Below are positions 44,045 to 52,448 of a stretch of DNA of 64,000 bases, piece after piece. The notes beneath the pieces are model-generated. The model did no database searches. It was given only the letters and a program-made list of their open reading frames with translations, and was not told the origin of the DNA. This stretch comes from an uncultured Saprospiraceae bacterium (GTDB lineage: Bacteria > Bacteroidota > Bacteroidia > Chitinophagales > Saprospiraceae), in contig CALEYL010000077.1 in assembly GCA_937926205.1 (NCBI GenBank), positions 1 through 64,000 on the forward strand, in the 5' to 3' direction. Numbering within the stretch: position 1 is the stretch's first letter; the number at the start of each line of letters is the position of its first letter. Made by a program: the position numbers and the translations under genes.

Positions 44045-45094
44045 TCAGAGCCATTTTTTCTTTTTGAAATAGCGCACCATGACGACTACGAGGGTCAGCA
44101 TGAACACCCAAAGCACAAAATAGCTCCAGCGCCAGCGCAATTCCGGCATGGTGTCAAAGTTCATCCCATAGACTCCGACAAGAAAAGTTAAGGGGATGAA
44201 GATGGTGGAGATGATCGTGAGTACCTGCATGACGTTGTTCATGCGCAGGCTGATTTCTGACAAATACAATTCCTGAAGCCCGGTGATGATGTCGCGGTAG
44301 GTTTCCACCATATCAATTAACTGTATAACGTGGTCGTAGAGGTCGCGTACAAAAATAGCGGTTTCGGAATAGAGGTGCGGGTCCTCGCAACGACTGAACT
44401 GGCTAACCACCTCGCGCAGGGGGGAAATGATTTTTTTGAGCTTGAGAATGACAATTTTGAGCTGGTGAATCCGGTTTTTATAGTCGGAATCCTCTTTTTG
44501 CATGATGTTGAGTTCCAACTCCTCGATGCTGTCTTCTACCTGGTCAAGGATCAGGAAGTAATTGTCTACGATGAGGTCGAGCAGGGCATAGGTCAGGTAG
44601 TCGTTTGCCCTGCGGCGAATACGGCCTTTGCTCCCGCTCAGCCGTTCGCGGATGGGAATGAACAATTCCTTTTCATCTTCCTGAAATGAAATCACCACCA
44701 TGTTGCCCGAAAAAATGGCAATTTGCTCGGTGAGGAGTTCTATTTTTTCCGGATCGAAAGTCAGGGCCTGCACCGTGATGAACACGCCATTTTCATATTC
44801 TTCAAACTTGGGTCGTTGCTGCGTATCAAGGATATCTTCGAGGGCAAGGGGGTGGATGTCGTACTGTTTGCCAACCTGCTCAATCAATTTGGTTTGGTGC
44901 AGACCGCGAATGTCATACCAGTTTAGAAATTCGCCTGCTCTCAGTGCCGGCAGGTGGTTTTTTTCGTGGCGCTCGAGGTATTCCGTTTCATTGTACTGAA
45001 CCAGCGTAACATTGGGGTCTGCCATCTTCTGGCGGCCTGTAAAGACTAAGGTGCCTGGAGAAGTACCAGGTTTACTTCTATTCCTTTTTGACAT
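44045..45094 (-). CDS. corA: CorA family magnesium/cobalt transporter
   Basis: A 349-residue protein with a large soluble N-terminal domain and two C-terminal membrane segments; the signature YGMNFDTMPEL (GMN at the pore mouth) lies between them. The basic KKKKWL tail is typical. It would form a pentameric divalent-cation channel in the inner membrane. The frame is open to 45139, but the ATG at 45094 (MSKRNRSKPG) avoids overlapping the preceding small gene. Confidence 0.94.
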   Translation of the reverse strand: MSKRNRSKPGTSPGTLVFTGRQKMADPNVTLVQYNETEYLERHEKNHLPALRAGEFLNWYDIRGLHQTKLIEQVGKQYDIHPLALEDILDTQQRPKFEEYENGVFITVQALTFDPEKIELLTEQIAIFSGNMVVISFQEDEKELFIPIRERLSGSKGRIRRRANDYLTYALLDLIVDNYFLILDQVEDSIEELELNIMQKEDSDYKNRIHQLKIVILKLKKIISPLREVVSQFSRCEDPHLYSETAIFVRDLYDHVIQLIDMVETYRDIITGLQELYLSEISLRMNNVMQVLTIISTIFIPLTFLVGVYGMNFDTMPELRWRWSYFVLWVFMLTLVVVMVRYFKKKKWL

Positions 45095-45110
45095 GGCGTC
45101 CTGTTCAGCG

Positions 45111-45236
45111 TTAAGCCTGTATGGCGGAAAGTTTTTCACGGTACTCTTTTAACAGGTGAATACCAGGAGAGATTGTATGGGCCTGTTCAAAAAAGCTGTG
45201 GGCGGCTTCGTACAATCCATTTTCAAAGTTAATCAT
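45111..45236 (-). CDS. very small TPR-like protein
   Basis: A possible 41-residue protein (MINFENGLYEAAHSFFEQAH...) whose sequence fits one and a half TPR helices. It lies between folB and corA on the same strand, with a 22-base gap to folB. It could be a true small adaptor or the remnant of a longer TPR gene. Start chosen at the ATG after the folB stop. Confidence 0.4.
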   Translation of the reverse strand: MINFENGLYEAAHSFFEQAHTISPGIHLLKEYREKLSAIQA

Positions 45237-45258
45237 TTCAGGCCTTTTACAAACATTG

Positions 45259-45645
45259 TTAATCGGAGGACTCTTCCCCAAACAAGTCAAAAACACCAAT
45301 GTTGAATTCTATCGAAGAACTGTCAACGCGGCCGCCCAGCGCCGGATGGAGTTTGCGGATGCGCAGTTTGATGCCAAAAATTTTCGGAAACATTTCTTCA
45401 ATGCGCGTCATGATGCGCTGCCCTACCGTTTCGATGAGCTTTGCCGGTTTGCGCATTTCAACCTGGCAGATCAGAAAAAGCGTTTCGTAGTTGACCGTTT
45501 CAAACAAATCGTCCGATTCCGCTGCCGCTTCGATGTCCGTCTCTACATATACATCAATAACGTATTCTCCGCCGAGAATTTGTTCTTCTTCATAATAACC
45601 GTGGTAGGCGTAAAAACGCGCACCTTCAAGTGCAATGGTGGCCAT
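45259..45645 (-). CDS. folB: dihydroneopterin aldolase
   Basis: A 128-residue protein with the FolB/T-fold pattern (IALEGARFYAYHGYYEEEQIL, GGEYVIDVYVETD, NYETLFLICQVEM, IRKLHPALGG). It converts dihydroneopterin to hydroxymethyl-dihydropterin in folate synthesis and assembles as a ring. The active-site Glu (YYEEEQILG) and the C-terminal Lys (RKLHPA) are in place. Other folate genes are absent from the window. Confidence 0.93.
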   Translation of the reverse strand: MATIALEGARFYAYHGYYEEEQILGGEYVIDVYVETDIEAAAESDDLFETVNYETLFLICQVEMRKPAKLIETVGQRIMTRIEEMFPKIFGIKLRIRKLHPALGGRVDSSSIEFNIGVFDLFGEESSD

Positions 45646-45895
45646 TGGAATAAGGTTAAAGGTTAAATTGTGTCAAGGTTAAAGTGGGCATACTGCTTTT
45701 GATTTGGGGTGTGCGCACCATCCGTCGTCCACTGTTCCTGGCGTACGGCTTCAAATTTCAGCCTATTGCCTTGTCCCGGATTGGCAAATATAGTGGTTAA
45801 ACCATTCTTTTTTGAAATAGAGTTCCTACTCCTTATTTTAGGGTTAAGAGGGAGAAACTAGTGTTTATCTTATATTTACGGCAGATAATCAGCAC

Positions 45896-47020
45896 ATGAA
45901 AAAAATATTCATATCCTACAGTAAAACCGACAATGACCTGCTTCAGGAATTTATCCGGCATTTGGCTGTTTTGAAAATGCAGGGCATCATTGAACCCTGG
46001 TATGATGCAGCGATTGATCCAGGAGATACCTGGGATCAGGAAATCAAAACAAGGCTGTACGATGCGGACCTGATTGTGATGCTGCTCAGCTCTGGTTTTA
46101 TGGCCTCTCAATTTGCCTGGGAAGTTGAAGTGAAGACGGCCTTGGAGCGGCGTGCAAAGGGCGAGGTGCGCCTCATTCCGGTTGTATTGCGCGCCTGCGA
46201 CTGGAAATCGACGGTTTTTGGTCAGATTCAGGCTTTACCCAAAAATGGAACGCCTGTTTTTAAATGGGCAGACCGGGATGAAGCCTGGATGGATGTGGTG
46301 CAGGGTATCCGGCGCATTATTGAAAAGATGGATGACGGCCTCGCTCCGGTTGCCGGTTCCAGGGGACTGGACCTGAGCAGTCCGCCGATACCGCCGTCCA
46401 AGCCTTCTACGACACCGAATGTTTCCGGGCCGCGCCCATCCGGTATTCCTGAGGGGGTGAATAAAATTCTGTTCCTCTCTGCCAGCCCGGAAAGCAGTAC
46501 CCGGCTTCGCGTCGACATAGAATACCGGGAGGTTAAGGACGAATTGCAGAAAGGCGAACACCGGGATCGCTTTGAGCTCAGTACCGAAACGGCGGTTCAG
46601 CTGCGCACCCTGACTTCCGCGCTGATGAAGCAAAAACCGCAAATCGTTCATTTTTCGGGCCACGGCCACAGCGGCGGCCTGGAACTGGAAGGGGAATCAG
46701 CTGGGCAGAGCTATGTCGTACCCAATGACAAGCTATACGACCTTTTTAAACTATTTAAGGAAAAGTACCGCATGCAATGCGTGGCGCTTTGTTCCTGCTA
46801 TTCCGAAGCGCAGGCTAAAGTGATTTCTTCTTTGGGGCTTTACGTGACGGGCATGAGCAGCGCCGTAGGAGACAAAGCAGCCATTGAATTCTCTATTGGC
46901 TTTTACCAGGCATTGGGCGAAGGACTGTCTTTTGAAGAAGCGTTTGAATTGGGTAAAATCCAGATGACGAGCGACAGCAATTTGCCGGTGTTGTGGTATG
47001 GGGGAGAGCGCTTGTTGTAG
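45896..47020 (+). CDS. TIR - CHAT (caspase-like) protein
   Basis: A 374-residue cytoplasmic protein. Residues 1-145 are a TIR domain (KKIFISYSKTDNDL; FAWEVEVKTALERR with likely catalytic Glu 78). A proline-rich linker (162-185) leads to a CHAT peptidase domain (residues 188-374) with the His site VHFSGHGH (His 256) and the Cys site ALCSCYSEAQA (Cys 301 in the expected place). Both domains are effectors or transducers in conflict and cell-death pathways: TIR could produce a signal or deplete NAD, CHAT would cleave a protein. It has no operon partner. Which activity triggers which is unknown. Confidence 0.88.
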   Translation: MKKIFISYSKTDNDLLQEFIRHLAVLKMQGIIEPWYDAAIDPGDTWDQEIKTRLYDADLIVMLLSSGFMASQFAWEVEVKTALERRAKGEVRLIPVVLRACDWKSTVFGQIQALPKNGTPVFKWADRDEAWMDVVQGIRRIIEKMDDGLAPVAGSRGLDLSSPPIPPSKPSTTPNVSGPRPSGIPEGVNKILFLSASPESSTRLRVDIEYREVKDELQKGEHRDRFELSTETAVQLRTLTSALMKQKPQIVHFSGHGHSGGLELEGESAGQSYVVPNDKLYDLFKLFKEKYRMQCVALCSCYSEAQAKVISSLGLYVTGMSSAVGDKAAIEFSIGFYQALGEGLSFEEAFELGKIQMTSDSNLPVLWYGGERLL

Positions 47021-47032
47021 TCCTGGGCCCAA

Positions 47033-47059
47033 GGTGACACCTTTCCAAAAGGTGTTACC
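47033..47059. terminator. hairpin downstream of the TIR-CHAT gene
   Basis: GGTGACACCTTT at 47033-47044 pairs with AAAGGTGTTACC at 47048-47059 with one G-U. There is no T-run, so it may be a dispersed palindrome. The rest of 47060-47371 holds only a -7 box (see next entry) and no gene. Confidence 0.5.
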
Positions 47060-47155
47060 ACTATCGTAGCACCATGCAAAAAGCGTCACCTCCCTGATTT
47101 TCAATAAAATTTTCTTTTCAGCTTCCGGTTTTTAGAAAATCACAAATGCTTTTTC

Positions 47156-47163
47156 TATATTTG
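47156..47163 (+). promoter_or_regulatory. -7 box upstream of the AAA+ regulator
   Basis: TATATTTG fits TAnnTTTG exactly, 209 bases before the start codon, leaving a long AT-rich leader without an open frame. Confidence 0.45.
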
Positions 47164-47371
47164 ATCCGCTCGGATATATCTTTTTTTTCACCCAAAAATT
47201 CATTTCAAATGAAACCATTACCCAGCCTTCGATTGTGTTGTTTTTTCAAATAAAGCTTCGCTTCTAACTTTTCCCTATCACCACTTTCAGGGATTTCAAG
47301 ACGCCGGTTTCAAAACATGGTTCGCGTTCTTACTGGATGTTGATTGATTCTTCAGTCTAACCCTCCCTGTT

Positions 47372-48757
47372 ATGGCAACAAAAAACCAATGCTTTCAGGT
47401 CATGCTGAAAAGCCTTGTCCCCCAACGGGCAACTGATTTGTATCGGGTGATTGCAGATCAATTGTCCCCTTTTCACATCGAATGTACTTTAGAAAACCAG
47501 TTAACAGGAGAGGCGCCGATCCTCTTCTTACTCGATACGGATGCTGCTGAAGAGCAGGAACAGGTGATGCTTCGGGAAATGATCGAACAAGAGCGGCGTG
47601 TGATAGCCATTCACGCAGCGGAAAAGAAGCTGCCATTTTATAAGATTTGGCACCTGGTCAGCATGGGGGTTGAGGATGTTTTGTGCTTCCGCAATCCTGC
47701 GCAATTCGGACAGCTGATAAAATCGAGGCTGGAGCGCTGGACGGTAGTTGATCGAATGCTGCATTCAGATCGGGTAAAGCAGACCTTGATTGGCAGTTGC
47801 CCCAAGTGGCGGACAACGCTCCGGCAAATCATAGAAATGGCCTGTTTTTCTGATGCCCCTGTCCTTGTTCTCGGAGAAAGCGGCACCGGGAAGGAACTGG
47901 CCGCCCAGCTTATTCATGACCTGGATCCCAGGCGTGATAAACAAGCCCTGGTGATATTAGACTGCACCACCATCGTTCCGGAGTTGTCGGGCAGCGAGTT
48001 TTTTGGCCATGAAAAAGGGGCATTTACCAATGCCATTGCCAACCGTGACGGGGCTTTTACATTGGCAGACCGCGGGACTTTGTTCCTGGATGAAGTCGGG
48101 GAATTGCCCATGCGACTACAGGCGGAGTTGCTTCGGGTTAGTCAGGAAGGCCGTTACAAAAGGGTTGGGAGCAATATCTGGAGACAGGCTCAGTTCCGTC
48201 TCGTTTGTGCAACAAACAGAAACCTGGAACAGGAAATTGAACAGGGCCATTTCAGGCAAGACCTGTATTATCGACTCAGCACTTGTGTCGTACGCCTGCC
48301 ACCCTTGCGCGAACGCCGCCTCGATATCCCTGAATTGGCTGCTCATTTTATGTCGAAGCTGTTCAAAACGGAAACTCCGCCTTCCGTTGACCCCGAAGTC
48401 ATGAGCTTTTTGATGACCCACGAATATCCCGGCAATGTGCGGCAATTGCGCCAAATCATCACCCGTATGGCTTACCGCCATACCGGAAGCGGACCTTTAA
48501 CGATTGGCGATATTCCCCCCGCCGATCGTCAGAGCATGTCTTTTACAGAACATACCTGGCAGGAAAATGGGTTCAAAGACGCCATTCGCCATGCCATTGC
48601 TGATGGCATAGGCCTGAAAGAAATCAAGCGCATTGCCTCTGATGTGGCAATGGATATTGCCATCGAAGATGCTGCCGGAAATCTGCAGGAGGCTGCCCGG
48701 CTGCTGGAGGTATCGGATCGTTTGGTGCAGGGATATTTGGCGGAAAAGAGAGGGTAG
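47372..48757 (+). CDS. AAA+ regulator of the sigma-54-activator family with altered GAFTGA loop
   Basis: A 461-residue protein. Residues 1-125 form a receiver-like domain without a clear phosphoacceptor. The AAA+ domain has Walker A GESGTGKE (168-175), the loop GAFTNA (216-221, GAFTGA in sigma-54 activators), Walker B TLFLDEVGEL (236-245) and arginine-finger-type text. A C-terminal helix-turn-helix (NLQEAARLLEVSDRLVQGYL) probably binds DNA. The changed loop residue may weaken or abolish the contact with sigma-54, so the protein could regulate in another way. No target is evident; the next gene is convergent. Confidence 0.85.
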   Translation: MATKNQCFQVMLKSLVPQRATDLYRVIADQLSPFHIECTLENQLTGEAPILFLLDTDAAEEQEQVMLREMIEQERRVIAIHAAEKKLPFYKIWHLVSMGVEDVLCFRNPAQFGQLIKSRLERWTVVDRMLHSDRVKQTLIGSCPKWRTTLRQIIEMACFSDAPVLVLGESGTGKELAAQLIHDLDPRRDKQALVILDCTTIVPELSGSEFFGHEKGAFTNAIANRDGAFTLADRGTLFLDEVGELPMRLQAELLRVSQEGRYKRVGSNIWRQAQFRLVCATNRNLEQEIEQGHFRQDLYYRLSTCVVRLPPLRERRLDIPELAAHFMSKLFKTETPPSVDPEVMSFLMTHEYPGNVRQLRQIITRMAYRHTGSGPLTIGDIPPADRQSMSFTEHTWQENGFKDAIRHAIADGIGLKEIKRIASDVAMDIAIEDAAGNLQEAARLLEVSDRLVQGYLAEKRG

Positions 48758-48770
48758 GGTTTCTGTGTTG

Positions 48771-49355
48771 TTATACTTCGAGATAGGGGTTAAGCACTTC
48801 TTCAGTGTGCTTTTTGATGTTTTCCTTTTCCTGCTCTATGTTAATTATTGCTACTAATGTCTCATTGTTGAACTTATTGGCTTTTTCGTAAAATTGTGTC
48901 AACAGGTTATCAATTTCTGAAATTCTGGCTGCTGCTCTGGATTTGATTTTTGAAATAACCCGCTTATTCCCAATGATTTCCACCGGCGAAGGTTCTTTAA
49001 AAAAAACTTTCCCGGCATGGTGGTGAAAGTTGGACCCCTGAGTATAGCGTTTCAACAATTGGACAAACAAAGCATAATCACCTTCCATGGGCACCGTATA
49101 CAGCGCAAAATAAACGATTTGTCCTCTGGGAGAACCATTTGAAATTTCTTGTGCCGAAACGGATTCCTGACCTATGGTTACTTGCGTTTCGCTGCATATT
49201 AACATAGGCGCCTGAATGCTGAATTCTTTCGATAGTTTGTCTAAGATTTCTTCGATTTCAGGCGAATTGTTGTCGAGTTGTGCAATTTTAGCGCGCAATT
49301 GGGAAAGGATTGCATGTTTTACCTCTTCGAAGACCTGTTCTACCGGGTTTTCCAT
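48771..49355 (-). CDS. unrecognised soluble protein
   Basis: A 194-residue protein with no recognised domain. The N-terminal 45 residues are helical (VFEEVKHAILSQLRAKIAQL), a beta-rich middle contains ICSETQVTIGQESVSAQE and VYFALYTVPMEGDYALFVQLL, and the C-terminal third is a charged helix. No signal peptide. It lies 72 bases downstream of the MepA-like gene on the same strand and could be the last gene of the cluster starting at 58699. Confidence 0.6.
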   Translation of the reverse strand: MENPVEQVFEEVKHAILSQLRAKIAQLDNNSPEIEEILDKLSKEFSIQAPMLICSETQVTIGQESVSAQEISNGSPRGQIVYFALYTVPMEGDYALFVQLLKRYTQGSNFHHHAGKVFFKEPSPVEIIGNKRVISKIKSRAAARISEIDNLLTQFYEKANKFNNETLVAIINIEQEKENIKKHTEEVLNPYLEV

Positions 49356-49427
49356 ATTTCAGATGGTTTATTTAAATGTGACAGCTACCAATCGGGTCTC
49401 TACTAAAGTATTGCGATGTAGTGCCCA

Positions 49428-50384
49428 TCAAGAACACTTGTACATGTCTTTTTGAGAAGATCCTTCAAGAGATGCATATCTCGCTTTATAACCAGGGGGC
49501 AAGCAAAAACGGACATGTAAATGATTGTCGTGGTTTGGCCAGCGACTGGCAGGAATGCGTTTGTCGTTAAAAAGGATCAGCCGGACTTTTAGTACAGGAT
49601 TTGCTTTTATGATGTCGTAAAGCCTGCGGGTAAGGGCATTTGAATAATGTGACTGATAGATATCTGTTTTATTTTCTGAGCCGTCATTCCTCATCGGACG
49701 GATGTCTACATCCAACCCAAGTTGATGGCTCACATGGCCCGATGTTTTTCCACCGCCGTATTTGCTGAGGTCGCCAATTCCAATACGGGGGCCACCTGGA
49801 AATTCCCAAAACCACGCCCTTGCAATCTGCTTCAGAGCTTCAACGGTTTCGGGCAACCCATATCGGTGTGCTTCTTTACCATAACAATAAAAACCCAACC
49901 CTTCCTTTGGCATTAATACCCGGATACCGGGATGGGTACCGGATCCCGAATAAGAAGGTGTAGCAGGTTTGATGCCGAGCATGCTTGACATTAAACCCCA
50001 GGTGTTTTTACCGAGCATTCCGTCTGAAGTCAATCCATTTCTTGCCTGCCAACTTGCAAGCGCTTTGGCAAAACCTTCCTCGTCAGGGGAATAATTGAGC
50101 TTAAGAAATTGGGAAACAATGCGATCAAAATATTTGCCCCAACCCAGCAGTTCTTTGTGTTTCCGGTTGAATTTGACCGCACTCCGGAGGGAGTGGCCAC
50201 TTAGTTCCAGGAGTAGCTCGTCGAGGTAATAATCGTCTTTAAAATCATTCATCTGACAATGAGAGCAACTACAACCGGGAGGATGCGTTATTGCCCCGCT
50301 TTTGCAGTTGTTACAGCTACATCCCTGTGCATGAAGAGCAGGCGTATTGCCTACTTCCAAAATATGATCTAGCAAAGTTTTCAT
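49428..50384 (-). CDS. MepA-like peptidoglycan endopeptidase with N-terminal CxCxxC motifs
   Basis: A 318-residue protein. Residues 1-50 contain MKTLLDHIL and two cysteine motifs, GCSCNNCKSG and GCSCSHCQMN. Residues 80-135 resemble a peptidoglycan-binding helix bundle (LASWQARNGLTSDGMLGKNT). The C-terminal half has the metal-binding pattern of penicillin-insensitive murein endopeptidases and LAS enzymes: SGHVSHQLGLDVDIRP and PNHDNHLHVRF. It would cut peptide cross-links in peptidoglycan if exported, but no standard signal peptide is seen; the Cys-rich N-terminus takes that place. It follows a 44-residue peptide gene with the same N-terminal words by 22 bases. Confidence 0.83.
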   Translation of the reverse strand: MKTLLDHILEVGNTPALHAQGCSCNNCKSGAITHPPGCSCSHCQMNDFKDDYYLDELLLELSGHSLRSAVKFNRKHKELLGWGKYFDRIVSQFLKLNYSPDEEGFAKALASWQARNGLTSDGMLGKNTWGLMSSMLGIKPATPSYSGSGTHPGIRVLMPKEGLGFYCYGKEAHRYGLPETVEALKQIARAWFWEFPGGPRIGIGDLSKYGGGKTSGHVSHQLGLDVDIRPMRNDGSENKTDIYQSHYSNALTRRLYDIIKANPVLKVRLILFNDKRIPASRWPNHDNHLHVRFCLPPGYKARYASLEGSSQKDMYKCS

Positions 50385-50406
50385 GATAAAAAAATATAAG
50401 CCGGCG

Positions 50407-50541
50407 CTAAAAACCGGTTAGGTTAAAAAAGAGACCGAAGTCTATGTTTTTTCCGGAACAGGAAGGGCAGCCACAACTACAGGAATGCGCATCTTCAAGA
50501 GTAGATTTCGGCATTAAAATTTCATCAAGTAAAGTTCTCAT
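50407..50541 (-). CDS. 44-residue cysteine-rich peptide
   Basis: An open frame of 45 codons beginning MRTLLDEILMPKSTL with the cysteine cluster CSCGCPSC and ending FNLTGF. Its start M-R/K-TLLD-x-IL and the CxCxxC-type motif match the N-terminus of the adjacent MepA-like protein, so a true coding function is likely despite its length. It lies 50 bases downstream of the amidohydrolase and 22 bases upstream of the MepA-like gene. It might be a leader-like or metal-binding peptide, or a secreted product; none is shown. Confidence 0.62.
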   Translation of the reverse strand: MRTLLDEILMPKSTLEDAHSCSCGCPSCSGKNIDFGLFFNLTGF

Positions 50542-50591
50542 GGTTAATAATGCTTACCCAACCCAATGGTCGGAAAATGAACAAATAAATG

Positions 50592-51419
50592 TTAAACAAC
50601 GACCCCATCCTGCAGCCAGGGATCTTGTGTATTCCTTTTTGCCAGGAGAGGCGCAATTGGCAAAGTATTGGTTTTCAAAGGATCCTGACGCACGTTTGAA
50701 GTCAGTCGCAAAAAATTCCCGCTCAGAACGAGGGCTTCTTCTTCCGGTGGAAGGTGCAGGGCGTATACTTTTTCCAGCTCTACGCCAGGGTGTAGCCAGG
50801 GGCCATCGGATCCAAACAATACTTTGTGCGCCCCGGCGCGTTGAACAGCCATTTCCAGCAAGTCGAAGCGCCGGATTCCGGAAGTATCGGTAAAGACATT
50901 CGGGTGGCGTTCCAGCATGGGAATCAGGTTGAGCTGCGCTTTCCAGTCGTCGGCAAAACTGCCCAGATGCGGAATGATAAAATTGACATCCGGGTATTCT
51001 GTGGCGACCAATTCCACCGTCGAGACTTCTCCGGTGGGGTCGTACAAAACCGGTATTCTGAATGCCCGGGCTGTTTCGCATATTTCCCTTGAAATACGCG
51101 CATCATGGCGATGAACCTTGATGCCGCAGAAATGGAATACCTGCACGGCCTTTTTAACCATCTCAAATACCCGGCCGGCGTCGCGGTCTGCGTGGATAAA
51201 CGCAAATCCGGAAAATTGATCCGGATATTTGTTTACAAGGCTGGCCACAATGGCATTTGCGCGGGCGTAATCGCTGTGAAAAGCAGCGAATAAATTGGTC
51301 TGATGGATCCCTGCTTCTTTTGACCAACGCATGAATTTGTTCAGATCAGCCCGGGTGTCCCAGGGGCCGACCAGCCCGTCTCCGGGTCCGTAGTGGCAAT
51401 GACAGTCAATGATGCGCAT
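50592..51419 (-). CDS. amidohydrolase family protein (amidohydrolase 2, TIM barrel)
   Basis: A 275-residue protein with the metal-binding HxH near the N-terminus (IDCHCHYG), a middle His in CGIKVHRHDA, a later His in FIIPHLGSF and the catalytic Asp region in VLFGSDGPW. This is the layout of the amidohydrolase-2 subfamily, which includes decarboxylases and lactonases. It sits directly after the cysteine-motif protein (4-base spacing) in the cluster. A substrate made by the neighbouring PLP enzyme is possible but unsupported. Confidence 0.88.
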   Translation of the reverse strand: MRIIDCHCHYGPGDGLVGPWDTRADLNKFMRWSKEAGIHQTNLFAAFHSDYARANAIVASLVNKYPDQFSGFAFIHADRDAGRVFEMVKKAVQVFHFCGIKVHRHDARISREICETARAFRIPVLYDPTGEVSTVELVATEYPDVNFIIPHLGSFADDWKAQLNLIPMLERHPNVFTDTSGIRRFDLLEMAVQRAGAHKVLFGSDGPWLHPGVELEKVYALHLPPEEEALVLSGNFLRLTSNVRQDPLKTNTLPIAPLLAKRNTQDPWLQDGVVV

Positions 51420-51422
51420 GGT

Positions 51423-52448
51423 TCAGGAAATGGATTCATTGCGTAAAGAACAGGAATCAGGGCAACCCGACCACATCAAAACCTGCACAAGCACCTGCAC
51501 GCCGCTGGTTTTCGTGCGCAAATGTTGCGCAACCTGTTTCGCGGCGGCTTTGATCGCCACACAATCTTTTTCCTGACCCCTGAAGTCAAGCACCACGCTT
51601 TGGTAGCGGCCTTGTGGGGCAATTTTGCCGCGTTCTGTGATTTGTTGGGTTAACTTGTGCAGCATACTCCCCATATGTTGCAGGCTGGGGCGCTTTATTT
51701 CGATCAGTTCGAGCTCCTGTTTGCTTCTCAATGCCATGTTGCGCTGGGCGCGAACCGGTAGAATCAGGTCAGGAACAGTGCTTCCGCTTACTCTTCCTGG
51801 TTGCCGGACACCTTTGCTGAATGCCTGTTGACTGTTTTGGCGTGGAAAGCGCGAAGCATATTGTTGTTTTACATCCTCCTCTGATTGACGCCAATGGTGT
51901 GGCTTTCTGCAATTTTTGATGTTGTCGATGATGCGGCTGATGCGCATTTGCCAGCGTTGATTGCCTTTGTATAAATTGCGACGGCTTTGCCATTGGAGGA
52001 TCATGCGTTCCCGTTCTTTTGGGCCGAAATACACATATACGATTCTGGGGCTTCCGACTTCCATTTCAGAAGCAACCGGGGCGGTATCAAAAAACCTCTT
52101 GATCGAAGGAATCGCCGAAACAGGGTGCTCTCCGGCGCTAACCATTTGTAATACAGGTATTTCTTCGAGTATTTCCAGGTTTTTTTCCGACCAGCCGTGT
52201 CTGGCATTGCGTCGCTGCCGCCAATGGGCGTGAGCGTAGGCATGCTCCTGCTCAAATTCGTCCTCCTGCTTTGATCGGCAATGTGCACATGGGCATGGGG
52301 CAGCTGCGGTAAGGGGTTCGAGCCGTTGCCTGCGCCTTTCTTTCCAGTTTGCATAAGGATTAGAAGCCATGGCTGCCTTTCTTTTGCAGGCGCTGCAGTT
52401 GCACCCGGGCGAATGCAGGTTATCGTTGTGCGAATTTCCGGTTTGCAT
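51423..52448 (-). CDS. unrecognised protein with two N-terminal CxCxxC motifs
   Basis: A 341-residue protein. The first 70 residues hold PGCNCSACKRK and PCPCAHCRSK, the same kind of cysteine motif as in the 44-residue peptide and MepA-like protein. The middle is Arg/Gln-rich with no recognised fold. Residues 245-340 look folded: LELIEIKRPSLQHMGSML, SVVLDFRGQEKDCVAIKAA and VQVLVQVLMWSGCPDSC, a pattern vaguely like a small nuclease or binding domain, but I cannot name it. Its start overlaps the end of the PLP-enzyme gene by 29 bases. Confidence 0.68.
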   Translation of the reverse strand: MQTGNSHNDNLHSPGCNCSACKRKAAMASNPYANWKERRRQRLEPLTAAAPCPCAHCRSKQEDEFEQEHAYAHAHWRQRRNARHGWSEKNLEILEEIPVLQMVSAGEHPVSAIPSIKRFFDTAPVASEMEVGSPRIVYVYFGPKERERMILQWQSRRNLYKGNQRWQMRISRIIDNIKNCRKPHHWRQSEEDVKQQYASRFPRQNSQQAFSKGVRQPGRVSGSTVPDLILPVRAQRNMALRSKQELELIEIKRPSLQHMGSMLHKLTQQITERGKIAPQGRYQSVVLDFRGQEKDCVAIKAAAKQVAQHLRTKTSGVQVLVQVLMWSGCPDSCSLRNESIS

